DNA of 6,764 bases. Origin: Candidatus Thorarchaeota archaeon. GTDB lineage: Archaea > Asgardarchaeota > Thorarchaeia > Thorarchaeales > Thorarchaeaceae. The stretch covers positions 1 to 6,764 of the forward strand of contig JAEOSL010000151.1 of assembly GCA_016840385.1 (NCBI GenBank). The letters are read 5' to 3'. The stretch's first letter is position 1. Each line of letters starts with the position of its first letter. A model generated the notes under the pieces. It was given only the letters and a program-made list of their open reading frames with translations, did not search any database and was not told where the DNA came from. The translations under genes were made by a program, and so were the position numbers. Positions 1 to 5,430 of the stretch are shown here, one piece after another.

Positions 1-125
1 GCATCATCATCGGAATGTATAGATTCCGACATAAGACCCAGAAACGTTCCTTTCAAGCAGTTACACTCTTCGGATTAATCATTTCATTTATTATTTACTG
101 GCTCGTGGGCACTTGGTATCTTTAG
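1..125 (+). CDS. DUF1294 family membrane protein, C-terminal end (5' truncated by window)
   Basis: An open frame enters from the left edge (first full codon at 3) and stops at TAG 123-125, leaving 40 residues. The visible part reads as a short membrane-side segment with GMYRFRHKTQKRSFQ, then one hydrophobic helix of about 20 residues and the end WYL. The HKTxKxSFQ motif followed by a last transmembrane helix is the conserved C-terminus of DUF1294 proteins, small integral membrane proteins of unknown function. The start and earlier helices lie outside the window. Identification rests on the motif as remembered, not on a search. A weak AT-rich inverted repeat (141-146 with 150-155) lies just downstream, but it is too small to call a terminator. 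Confidence 0.75.
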   Translation, partial: IIIGMYRFRHKTQKRSFQAVTLFGLIISFIIYWLVGTWYL

Positions 126-214
126 AAAACCAACTCAAGCAATTGTATTACAATTAATAGGATTCGTATATCTACATTTCTTACTTGGGATAAATAATCA
201 CTAAAAGGAGAAAT

Positions 215-292
215 TGGAGCCTCAGGCGAGATTCGAACTCGCGACCTGCTGATTACAAGTCAGCCGCTATAGCCGGGCTAAGCCACTGAGGC
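215..292 (-). tRNA. tRNA-Thr(UGU) with encoded CCA
   Basis: The minus strand folds as a full cloverleaf. The acceptor stem is GCCTCAG/CTGAGGC, the D-arm carries GG in its loop, the anticodon stem is GCTGA/TCAGC with loop CTTGTAA, the variable loop has five bases, and the T-stem is GCGAG/CTCGC with loop TTCGAAT. The anticodon is UGU (plus-strand 255-257), which reads ACA threonine codons. The 3' end shows a U discriminator (plus 218) followed directly by genomic CCA (plus 215-217). U73 is the base I expect for an archaeal tRNA-Thr rather than a bacterial one. No intron is present. It appears to be a single-gene unit with its own TATA-like box upstream and a short T-rich stretch (minus strand CTCCTTTTAG) after its 3' end. 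Confidence 0.96.
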
Positions 293-316
293 ACATTTGC
301 AATGGCGCTCTAAAGT

Positions 317-325
317 TATTATAGA
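317..325 (-). promoter_or_regulatory. TATA-like box for tRNA-Thr
   Basis: The minus strand reads CTATAATAA about 25-33 bases before the first base of the tRNA, the spacing expected for an archaeal TATA box when the transcript starts at or just before the mature 5' end. It sits inside a small inverted repeat CTCTA/TAGAG (309-313 with 322-326). Assignment is by position and composition only. Confidence 0.45.
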
Positions 326-351
326 GTTTTCGTAGTGTTCAAAATACATTT

Positions 352-360
352 ACTTTATAG
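352..360 (+). promoter_or_regulatory. TATA-like box for the tail-anchored LURP-one-like gene
   Basis: The sequence ACTTTATAG lies about 40 bases before the ATG at 399, preceded by an A-rich stretch that could serve as a BRE. A start about 26 bases downstream would give a leader of only 15-20 bases, and no Shine-Dalgarno sequence is visible there, so translation would be nearly leaderless. Confidence 0.35.
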
Positions 361-398
361 GGAACGATTCTTTGTCTGATGACAGGCGCGTGTAATCA

Positions 399-986
399 AT
401 GGGAATTGATGTAACCGATAACCAAAGAAGGGACTTTAAGGTCCAACAGAAATTAATCTCAGCACGTCCTGTGTACGAGATTTTCGATGAGCAAACCGGG
501 GAGAAAATTGCTATGGCCAAACAGACTTGGCTTAGTATTCTTCGATCCACATTATATATCGAGGATATACAAGGGAATAAAATTATGACCGCCAAGGGTG
601 GTTTCTTTGATTTTACATTTCGTATACTGGATGAACAAGGTCAACAAGTTGCAAAATTGCAGCGTCCTTGGATTGCTTTTCGTCAGAACTTTAGAATATT
701 CTATCGTGATGACACGATTAAAGCACAAGGTGGATATCTGGCTTGGGGATTCGAAGCCACAAATGAAGCGGGTGTATTCGCATTCAGGCTTGACAAGAAG
801 ATTCTGGCAGTAAGAGACCAGTTCAGAGTATCTGTTGGAAACTATATGGATCCACTTCATGCAATTGCTTCAGCTCTTGTCGTTGATCGTGTTTTCTTCA
901 AGGGTAAGGGGTGTGGGCTTAGATGCATAATCTGCCTAATATTTCCAATTCTTCTTGTTTTGATAATATTAGCATCATTATTATAA
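399..986 (+). CDS. LURP-one-related / tubby C-terminal-like protein with C-terminal membrane anchor
   Basis: This 195-residue protein resembles the LURP-one-related (LOR) family, a beta-barrel fold shared with tubby C-terminal domains and phospholipid scramblases. Two related halves are visible. The first contains KLISARPVYEI (18-28) and the strand-turn pattern EDIQGNKI. The second contains RPWIAFR (89-95) and KAQGG (108-112). It closes with the family-like pattern DQFRVSV ... IASALVVD. Residues about 172-195 form one strongly hydrophobic helix at the very end, making it a predicted tail-anchored protein with the barrel in the cytoplasm. Cysteines 172, 176 and 179 cluster at the start of that helix. 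A stop codon (393-395) lies one codon upstream of the ATG, so the start cannot be earlier. It converges on a related gene at 1079-1621. The biochemical role is unknown; a link to lipid binding or scrambling is only analogy to PLSCR proteins. Confidence 0.85.
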   Translation: MGIDVTDNQRRDFKVQQKLISARPVYEIFDEQTGEKIAMAKQTWLSILRSTLYIEDIQGNKIMTAKGGFFDFTFRILDEQGQQVAKLQRPWIAFRQNFRIFYRDDTIKAQGGYLAWGFEATNEAGVFAFRLDKKILAVRDQFRVSVGNYMDPLHAIASALVVDRVFFKGKGCGLRCIICLIFPILLVLIILASLL

Positions 987-1024
987 CCATAAGAATGAAG
1001 TCGAAATGACGAACTTGAAATGCT

Positions 1025-1066
1025 GGGAGAGCAAACAGCTGATAGCTCTCTCGTCATTATATTTTT
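1025..1066 (+). terminator. Hairpin plus T-run between convergent genes
   Basis: GGGAGAGC (1025-1032) pairs with GCTCTCTC (1045-1052), an 8-bp stem with one G-U pair, over a 12-base loop that itself contains CAGCTG. It is followed by an AT-rich stretch with five T (1062-1066). It lies about 40 bases after the stop of the upstream plus-strand gene. The hairpin could also act on the converging minus-strand transcript, but the T-run is on the plus strand. Confidence 0.55.
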
Positions 1067-1078
1067 CAGTTTACACAA

Positions 1079-1621
1079 TCAACGATCATGATACACATTA
1101 TCAATGATTACTGCATATGCTAAAAGCATCAAACGTGGCGCTTCTTTGTTAACAATACGAATTACATATCTGTCCTTGAAACTAAATGCCGGAAGAAACA
1201 CATCTCTCCACTTATCAGCTTTCTTAATTTCAGCATAGACCATCTTTTTGTCTTTTGGGTCAGTAATCTTGAAATTCCACTTAGTGACTCCGCCTTGAGC
1301 TTTGAGAATCATCTTATCATCAGCATCATACCAATCGATTGAACCACGAAATGCAATCAAGGGTCGTTTGGCTCTTCCAATAAGTTCGTCATTTGGTAGC
1401 TTAACATCATAAATCGGTCTAGCACTAATCAGTTTTTTGCTAATAGTACAGAGCACCGTTTCATCAGAATCCTCGAGACTAATTTCAGCCCGCATAGAAA
1501 GAAGTTTTCTTTTCATTGCACCTATCTTTTCGCCTTGGGGATTATAGATATCACCACCGCCAAATTTCCAAACCTTTTCGTGTAGCACGTAATGCTCAAT
1601 TGATGGATCGAGAAGACTCAT
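1079..1621 (-). CDS. LURP-one-related / tubby C-terminal-like protein, soluble
   Basis: This 180-residue protein has the layout of a stand-alone LURP-one-related domain: YVLHEKVW at 11-18, DIYNPQGEKIG at 24-34, then KLISARPIYD (63-72), RPLIAFR (86-92), KAQGG (107-111), and a terminal DRYVIRI ... AYAVIID segment. The three middle motifs recur almost unchanged in the neighbour at 399-986, so the two are paralogues. This copy has no hydrophobic tail or signal peptide and should be cytoplasmic. The open frame extends upstream to an ATG at 1690, but I chose the ATG at 1621. The extra 23 residues do not fit the domain start, a GGTG lies shortly before 1621, and a TATA-like box about 38 bases upstream gives a short leader. 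Function is unknown; the plant founder of the family is linked to defence against pathogens, but no role can be transferred from that. Confidence 0.85.
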   Translation of the reverse strand: MSLLDPSIEHYVLHEKVWKFGGGDIYNPQGEKIGAMKRKLLSMRAEISLEDSDETVLCTISKKLISARPIYDVKLPNDELIGRAKRPLIAFRGSIDWYDADDKMILKAQGGVTKWNFKITDPKDKKMVYAEIKKADKWRDVFLPAFSFKDRYVIRIVNKEAPRLMLLAYAVIIDNVYHDR

Positions 1622-1654
1622 TTCATACACCTTCAAAATATTTATTCCAATTAA

Positions 1655-1663
1655 GCATTTAAG
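1655..1663 (-). promoter_or_regulatory. TATA-like box for the soluble LURP-one-like gene
   Basis: The minus strand reads CTTAAATGC. A transcript start about 26 bases downstream would fall near 1633, roughly 11 bases before the chosen ATG at 1621. This also argues against the ATG at 1690, which lies upstream of the box. Confidence 0.35.
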
Positions 1664-1756
1664 ATATCTTGGTTTCTCATATCCTATCAAAAGGAAACCG
1701 TAACAAGAACATCTTTATCAGTCCTTGAGTTTAAATATCATGTGAAATCAAGTATC

Positions 1757-1762
1757 TTTAAG
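1757..1762 (+). promoter_or_regulatory. TATA-like box for the repeat-tailed membrane protein gene
   Basis: TTTAAG in an AT-rich context predicts a transcript start near 1783-1788. That is at or slightly after the GTG at 1781, so the box bears on which start codon of the next gene is used. Confidence 0.4.
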
Positions 1763-1780
1763 GAGTAAGTAGTACACTGT

Positions 1781-2857
1781 GTGTGTATTACAAACCCTCA
1801 ATGCTACGAGAAAAGTAAAATAGTGTATAGAGGACTCCAATCCTATGGCGGTGAATATCGATTGATACAATTGCAGGAAATATGGGAGGAACTTAGCCAA
1901 ACTATATATGACATATTCAGAAATATCGCAATTTTCTTTCAACAATTTGACATTCCATTTGGAGCATATACATGGAGTTACATATTCATAGCCGTACCTT
2001 TACTCCTAATTATTATCGTACAAGCCCGCCGTAGACGCAAAGGAGAAAGTCTTCCTGATGGGGTTAAAGCAATCATAGCATCAACTGGTGATGTATCAGC
2101 TGGCATGACTGGTGCTAAGAAATTGAAATTCCTAAAGACACCTAATGATGCTTTAATCTTCTTGAAGATCGAAGAAAATGCAATTCAACAAGCCCTTTCT
2201 GCAATCGACTATTTTGTTCAAAGAGATGAACTTGATGAATCTATGAAGGATCAACTTATTGCTGTTTATCAAGGCAGACTTGATTCTGTACGTACTGCAA
2301 TTGAGAAGGATGAAGAACTCAAATCAATTGTAGCAACTGATGACGCTATTGACAAGGCTCGTTCTGATTATCTACGTAAACTTGCTGCAATGTCTGGAAC
2401 TACTGTAGAAGCAGATACTGAGGAAGTTGGACCCACATCTGTTGGGATGCCCAGTGGTACTAGTACAGCAGTAACTACTCCTGCTACTACTCCAAGTGAT
2501 GGACCTCCTGGTGGAGCTGCACCCAGTGGAGGAGCTCCAGGTGGTGGACCTCCTGGTGGAGCTGCACCTAGTGGAGGAGCTCCAGATGGTGGACCTCCTG
2601 GTGGAGCTGCACCTAGTGGAGGAGCTCCAGATGGTGGACCTCCTGGCGGAGCTGCACCTAGTGGAGGAGCTCCAGATGGTGGACCTCCTGGCGGAGCTGC
2701 ACCTAGTGGAGGAGCTCCAGGTGGTAGCGCTCCCGGCGGAGCTGCACCCAGTGGAGGAGCTCCGGGTGGAGCACCAGCTGCAGGGGGAAAAAGTTCTCTT
2801 CAATCAGAGATGCTCGCAGAAATGGAGCGATTGAAATCCCTTATGAGTGGTGACTAA
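1781..2857 (+). CDS. Single-pass membrane protein with helical domain and Gly/Pro/Ala/Ser repeat tail; function unknown
   Basis: I do not recognise this protein as a known family. Counted from GTG 1781 (358 residues), an amphipathic N-terminal region (about 28-60) is followed by a transmembrane helix (about 65-81) ending in RRRRK. By the positive-inside rule, the rest is cytoplasmic. Residues about 115-204 are charged and probably alpha-helical, reminiscent of short coiled-coil or SHOCT-like helices. Residues about 207-336 are low complexity, including six 15-residue repeats (GGPPGGAAPSGGAPD and variants). The last 20 or so residues form a predicted amphipathic helix (LQSEMLAEMERLKSLM). The start is uncertain because there is no in-frame ATG near the 5' end. 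GTG 1781 is the outer limit and is reported here. TTG 1862 may be the real start: it has GGTGA seven bases upstream and lies after the likely transcript start. It is a single-gene unit closed by a strong hairpin. Confidence 0.8.
   Translation: MCITNPQCYEKSKIVYRGLQSYGGEYRLIQLQEIWEELSQTIYDIFRNIAIFFQQFDIPFGAYTWSYIFIAVPLLLIIIVQARRRRKGESLPDGVKAIIASTGDVSAGMTGAKKLKFLKTPNDALIFLKIEENAIQQALSAIDYFVQRDELDESMKDQLIAVYQGRLDSVRTAIEKDEELKSIVATDDAIDKARSDYLRKLAAMSGTTVEADTEEVGPTSVGMPSGTSTAVTTPATTPSDGPPGGAAPSGGAPGGGPPGGAAPSGGAPDGGPPGGAAPSGGAPDGGPPGGAAPSGGAPDGGPPGGAAPSGGAPGGSAPGGAAPSGGAPGGAPAAGGKSSLQSEMLAEMERLKSLMSGD
1847..1854 (+). promoter_or_regulatory. Possible Shine-Dalgarno site favouring a TTG start at 1862
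   Basis: GGCGGTGA matches the archaeal anti-SD complement GGTGA and ends seven bases before the in-frame TTG at 1862. No comparable site stands before the GTG at 1781; the nearest AGGAG is 15 bases away. Using 1862 would remove 27 residues, including two cysteines, and leave the membrane helix intact. Confidence 0.4.
2501..2770 (+). repeat. Six tandem 45-bp in-frame repeats encoding a Gly/Pro/Ala/Ser tail
   Basis: Copies begin at 2501, 2546, 2591, 2636, 2681 and 2726. Each encodes 15 residues of the form GPPGGAAPSGGAP plus GG or DG. Copies at 2546 and 2591 are identical over all 45 bases. Copies 1, 4 and 5 differ from them at one to three positions, and the sixth is more diverged (AGCGCTCCC in place of GGACCTCCT). 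A decayed seventh piece follows at 2771. There are no spacers. The pattern points to recent expansion by slippage or unequal recombination, with the reading frame kept. The same DNA creates long spurious open frames in other frames and on the other strand. Confidence 0.95.
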
Positions 2858-2869
2858 TTGTATACACAG

Positions 2870-2917
2870 TTGATTGTAGTTTGTTGCTACAATCAATACA
2901 ATTTATTTTAATTTTCA
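2870..2917 (+). terminator. Strong hairpin terminator after the repeat-tailed gene
   Basis: TTGATTGTAG (2870-2879) pairs perfectly with CTACAATCAA (2887-2896) over a 7-base loop, starting 13 bases after the TAA/TGA-region end of the gene at 2857. A T-rich tract (2900-2917, with TTTATTTTAATTTT) follows. The stem is AT-rich but uninterrupted. Confidence 0.65.
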
Positions 2918-3012
2918 GAGCTCGAATATGTTAGCAATTTGTACAATATCATATCAATACTAACAGATATTCTCTTTTCATGATTATTAGGTAATAATCT
3001 GAGTATACAAGT

Positions 3013-3225
3013 ATGAACTATGAGAAGTGGCGTCTTGTCGGTGGCAAAGTCTACAGACTTGCTGAAGTATTTGACAGTGGACGTGATGCAGTACTTCTTG
3101 CTCGTACTATGAAACACGATAAATTCATTGTGATTTCTAAGACACTCGATGCCCGTTGGGCCGTTTATTGGAGAGCGAGGAATAGAATTACCTCGTGTGA
3201 CACAGTTATTTGTACCCCCTCGTGA
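3013..3225 (+). CDS. Small protein of unknown function, probably frameshifted near its 3' end
   Basis: A 70-residue frame begins YEKWRLVGGKVYRLAEVF and continues ARTMKHDKFIVISKTLDARW, which reads like a genuine compact alpha/beta protein. After about residue 50 it becomes RARNRITSCDTVICTPS, a poor-looking end. The next forward frame (positions 2 mod 3) is open over the same stretch and continues to TGA 3266-3268 with a much more protein-like sequence, including GIELPRVTQLFVPPRELDP. Dropping one G of the GGG at 3158-3160 would join the halves as DARWPFIGERGIELP, giving about 85 residues. So either a base was gained, as a real mutation or an assembly error, or the short version is real. I recognise no family. 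The gene lies 85 bases before rpiA (43 if the shifted frame counts) and could share its transcript. No clear SD precedes the ATG. Confidence 0.55.
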   Translation: MNYEKWRLVGGKVYRLAEVFDSGRDAVLLARTMKHDKFIVISKTLDARWAVYWRARNRITSCDTVICTPS

Positions 3226-3268
3226 ACTTGATCCAATTTCCTCGTTCTCCCGGAAGGATTTTGAGTGA
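3149..3268 (+). other. Out-of-frame continuation of the small gene at 3013
   Basis: This frame is open for 39 codons from ATG 3149 and encodes PVGPFIGERGIELPR, then TQLFVPPRELDPISSF. Its composition and codon choice look coding. Its plausible sequence begins exactly where the upstream frame degrades. I read it as the true C-terminal part of the preceding gene, separated by a one-base shift, rather than as an independent gene, because its ATG has no SD and lies inside the first frame. Confidence 0.45.
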
Positions 3269-3310
3269 CCTTGTTTCAAACAACCACACAGCACAAAGGA
3301 ACTTATTGAC

Positions 3311-4000
3311 ATGACAAATGCAAAATTAAACGCTGCAAAGAGTGCAATTAAGTTGATTCCCAAAAGTGGTGCAATAGGACTTGGTAGCGGATCAACTGTA
3401 GCAATTTTCGCGAAAGAGCTTGGTCGCCAGATTGCAGAAGGTGAAGCAAACGTCAGCATAGTTCCCAGCTCCTATCAAGCATATCAGTTAGCTGTAAAAT
3501 TCAACATTCCGTTAACCAATCTCGATATAACTCCCTCATTATTGCTTACTGTGGATGGTGCAGATGAAGTAGATAAGGAGCTTAATTTAACAAAGGGTGG
3601 AGGAGGAGCACTGTTTCAAGAGAAGGTTGTAGCATCTGCATCAGAGAAGTTAATCATCATTGCCGATGAATCCAAGCTTGTGGACCATCTTGCCACACGA
3701 TTTGAAATACCAGTTGAAGTTTTACCATTTTCATTGGGTATTGTACGAAAGACTATCACTGAGATGGGAATAACGCCAAACATACGAGAAGCTCAGAGAA
3801 AGATGGGACCTGTTGTCACCGATAATGGGAATTTCATTCTAGATCTAAAATTCCCAGAACCAATCCAAGAACCTGCAAAGGTAGCAGTGGATTTGAAAAT
3901 GATTCCAGGTGTTGTAGAAACTGGTCTATTCGTAGGGATGACTGATGAGGTCCATGTTGGGACGGAAGATGGCGTTTACATATTGAAAAAGAATTTCTAG
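3311..4000 (+). CDS. rpiA: Ribose-5-phosphate isomerase A (EC 5.3.1.6)
   Basis: This cytoplasmic enzyme interconverts ribose 5-phosphate and ribulose 5-phosphate, supplying ribose for nucleotides and linking to the pentose phosphate or RuMP routes. All hallmark motifs are present: the phosphate-binding loop GLGSGST (23-29), VDGADEVD (81-88) with D82 and D85, KGGGGALFQEK (95-105) with K95 and the likely catalytic base E104, DESK (about 118-121), and the C-terminal GLFVGMTDEVHVG. These residues match E. coli D81, D84, K94 and E103 shifted by one. At 229 residues it has the usual family length. ATG 3311 places GLGSGST at the standard distance, and AAAGGA lies ten bases before it. An in-frame stop at 3266 limits any upstream extension. 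The gene ends 4 bp from the stop of the converging DUF4037 gene. Confidence 0.97.
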   Translation: MTNAKLNAAKSAIKLIPKSGAIGLGSGSTVAIFAKELGRQIAEGEANVSIVPSSYQAYQLAVKFNIPLTNLDITPSLLLTVDGADEVDKELNLTKGGGGALFQEKVVASASEKLIIIADESKLVDHLATRFEIPVEVLPFSLGIVRKTITEMGITPNIREAQRKMGPVVTDNGNFILDLKFPEPIQEPAKVAVDLKMIPGVVETGLFVGMTDEVHVGTEDGVYILKKNF

Positions 4001-4004
4001 AACG

Positions 4005-5111
4005 TTACTTATACAAAATTCTAAGTTTTCGCAATTTGTCTTGATACGCCAACACATCAGTTGAATCTGAAAATTGGTCTACCGAACCTAACCACTTTGG
4101 TAATGATTTTACTTTATCATCCTTTATCTGTGAATAGATAACCTCCGCAAAATCTTCTGCTTGAATAATCAAAAATGGGCGATTATGGAAAGATGAAACC
4201 TTGTCTTCGATAGAATCTGTGATTCCAAGTTCATTATGCATACGTGCAACATACTCGTAGGTAGGCACTAGTCGCTTCTGACGTTCTTCCCAATTTTCAG
4301 CAGTTAAGGATTGCAATAAATGTGGTGTCAATTCACCCGAACATGAAAGTTGCGAGAATGCAGTACCAAACCATTTGATGTATGGGGCATACTTTTTCTC
4401 CATAAGAAAACAAAGTTTCATGATATCATGTACTAATCTAGCTGCAATAAGACGTGAACCAAGATCATCACCTACTTGCCCACATCGTCCCATAAAGTGG
4501 ATTTCTTGTGATAAGCGCCGCCATTGATTGGATAGTAGATACAACCAAACATCATGTGGATAATATTCGAGCTCGGTACGAATAGATTCAAGTTCATTCA
4601 AGCCATCATAGAAGACTTTTCCACTAGTTACGCTCCTTAGAAATTGCTCGGGTACAATCAACCAATCAATCACTGTCAACTCTTTTTGAGGATTAATCCC
4701 AAGGTAGTTTTCGAAGTAACCACTTATTGTTTCTATTCGAACTCCATGATTAATTGGATACTCTTTAGGTTGAACCATTACAGAAGTTTCATCATCATGT
4801 TTACCAAAGTTTGTAGGGAATCCTCGTATCGTATGAGGTAAATTGTGGGAAAGATATGTGCTAATCTCACCTGCCTTTTGTTCGTGTTCAGAATCTTCTA
4901 GGAACAATAAGAGCTTGGGTCCCCAATCATGGTCCGTGGATTGTGCTGTATCAAAACCCAATACATCAGAGCCACTTCCGATATGTACCGCTGAATATCT
5001 TAGCCCTGGATAATGCTCATCCAGAATAGGCTTGACAGCGTCATCATAGAGTGCTTCACTGAGTTCCAATCCTTTCATGAACGGAACCCCTACACCGGTA
5101 TCCTCACTCAT
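4005..5111 (-). CDS. DUF4037 family, nucleotidyltransferase-like protein
   Basis: This 368-residue protein carries GSGSDVLGFDT (45-55) followed by TDHDWGP (59-65). This GS...DxD arrangement is typical of the nucleotidyltransferase fold, with D60 and D62 as likely metal ligands. The motif and the helical C-terminal half (HDVWLYLLSNQWRRL, then a segment ending LVHDIMKLCFLMEKKYAPY) match what I know of DUF4037 proteins. The substrate is unknown; family membership is firmer than any activity. The frame extends to a TTG at 5132, but I chose ATG 5111 because GGAGAGGA (plus 5116-5123) sits just upstream with good spacing and would lie inside the gene if 5132 were used. A TATA box with a surrounding inverted repeat lies about 55-60 bases upstream, suggesting its own, perhaps regulated, promoter. 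Confidence 0.85.
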   Translation of the reverse strand: MSEDTGVGVPFMKGLELSEALYDDAVKPILDEHYPGLRYSAVHIGSGSDVLGFDTAQSTDHDWGPKLLLFLEDSEHEQKAGEISTYLSHNLPHTIRGFPTNFGKHDDETSVMVQPKEYPINHGVRIETISGYFENYLGINPQKELTVIDWLIVPEQFLRSVTSGKVFYDGLNELESIRTELEYYPHDVWLYLLSNQWRRLSQEIHFMGRCGQVGDDLGSRLIAARLVHDIMKLCFLMEKKYAPYIKWFGTAFSQLSCSGELTPHLLQSLTAENWEERQKRLVPTYEYVARMHNELGITDSIEDKVSSFHNRPFLIIQAEDFAEVIYSQIKDDKVKSLPKWLGSVDQFSDSTDVLAYQDKLRKLRILYK

Positions 5112-5115
5112 ATTA

Positions 5116-5123
5116 TCCTCTCC
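5116..5123 (-). promoter_or_regulatory. Shine-Dalgarno site deciding the DUF4037 start
   Basis: The minus strand reads GGAGAGGA and then TAAT before ATG 5111-5109. It is the clearest ribosome binding site in the window and sets the start at 5111 rather than at TTG 5132. Confidence 0.7.
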
Positions 5124-5149
5124 AAATAGCAAGTCGTGTTTTATTCGTA

Positions 5150-5181
5150 TCGTTTTCGTTCCTAGTATTTAAGGAAAACGA
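5150..5181 (-). promoter_or_regulatory. TATA box flanked by inverted repeat (possible operator) for the DUF4037 gene
   Basis: A TATA-like element, minus strand CTTAAATACT (plus 5164-5173), would start transcription near 5143, about 30 bases before the ATG at 5111. It sits between the arms of a perfect 8-bp inverted repeat, TCGTTTTC (5150-5157) and GAAAACGA (5174-5181). A second, tighter pair TTCCT/AGGAA (5159-5163 and 5172-5176) overlaps it. Symmetry around the TATA box is what a repressor competing with TBP/TFB would use, but no regulator is known here. Confidence 0.45.
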
Positions 5182-5230
5182 AATTAGGTTCCAGAAATGA
5201 TGCCGTATGGCTAGTACATGTTAATTTCAG

Positions 5231-5239
5231 TTTATATTT
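5231..5239 (+). promoter_or_regulatory. TATA-like box for the 36-codon ORF unit
   Basis: TTTATATTT would place a transcript start near 5260, about 40-45 bases before the ATG at 5305. The region is AT-rich throughout, so the call is tentative. Confidence 0.3.
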
Positions 5240-5304
5240 TAGAAGGCAATTTTTCAAAGATTTACTTTGATTATGTTCTATTATTAATCATTAAGTGATT
5301 ATTA

Positions 5305-5415
5305 ATGAAAGTAACAAATTCCGATTATGCAAGATTTTTTTCCGAGCTATTACAATATGATGAACAACTGAAGAGCGATCCCGGTTTGGGAAATCCATCA
5401 GACGAACCATGGTAG
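5305..5415 (+). CDS. Candidate 36-residue small protein, function unknown
   Basis: ATG 5305 opens a 36-codon frame ending in TAG 5413-5415. The product begins MKVTNSDYARFFSELLQYDEQ, with an acidic amphipathic helix likely at about residues 6-23, and ends with a Pro/Gly/Asp-rich tail finishing in DEPW. GTGATT (5295-5300), a match to the archaeal anti-SD complement, stands five bases before the ATG. A hairpin with a T-run begins 15 bases after the stop. So the ORF has the signals of a real gene at both ends, although it is too short for most gene finders. I recognise no family. It lies between the divergent DUF4037 gene and the large unknown gene at 5546. The alternative is a small non-coding RNA with the ORF present by chance. 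Confidence 0.5.
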   Translation: MKVTNSDYARFFSELLQYDEQLKSDPGLGNPSDEPW

Positions 5416-5430
5416 TAAACCCTCGAGATA

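Noticed and set aside
215..398. tRNA-Thr as an integration site for a mobile element
   Set aside because: No copy of the tRNA 3' end recurs in the window, and there is no integrase or other mobile gene.
1748..1945. Minus-strand open frame of 65 residues
   Set aside because: It is antisense to the start of the repeat-tailed membrane protein and has no supporting signals.
2501..2770. CRISPR-like array from regularly spaced repeats
   Set aside because: The 45-bp units abut with no spacers and are in frame inside a protein gene.
2501..2770. Polyproline tract that could bind a profilin
   Set aside because: Prolines occur at most two in a row and are diluted by glycine and alanine.
2372..2803. 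Minus-strand Ser/Cys-rich open frame of 143 residues across the repeats
   Set aside because: It is the antisense of the 45-bp repeats, whose lack of stops repeats with period 45. Its composition (mostly Ser, Thr, Arg, Cys) is not protein-like.
2496..2834. Plus-strand frame with Val/Glu/Leu repeats overlapping the Gly/Pro tail
   Set aside because: It is a shifted reading of the same repeats and has no start signal of its own. The Gly/Pro frame continues an already well-supported gene.
2792..2854. C-terminal helix of the repeat-tailed protein as an ESCRT-III MIM1-type motif
   Set aside because: MERLKSLM resembles part of the MIM1 pattern, but the leucine three residues before the arginine is missing, so the match is not good enough to claim an ESCRT link.
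2908..3459. Minus-strand open frame of 183 residues
   Set aside because: It lies antisense to the start of rpiA and the small gene at 3013, shows no family motif, and crosses a terminator and promoter region.
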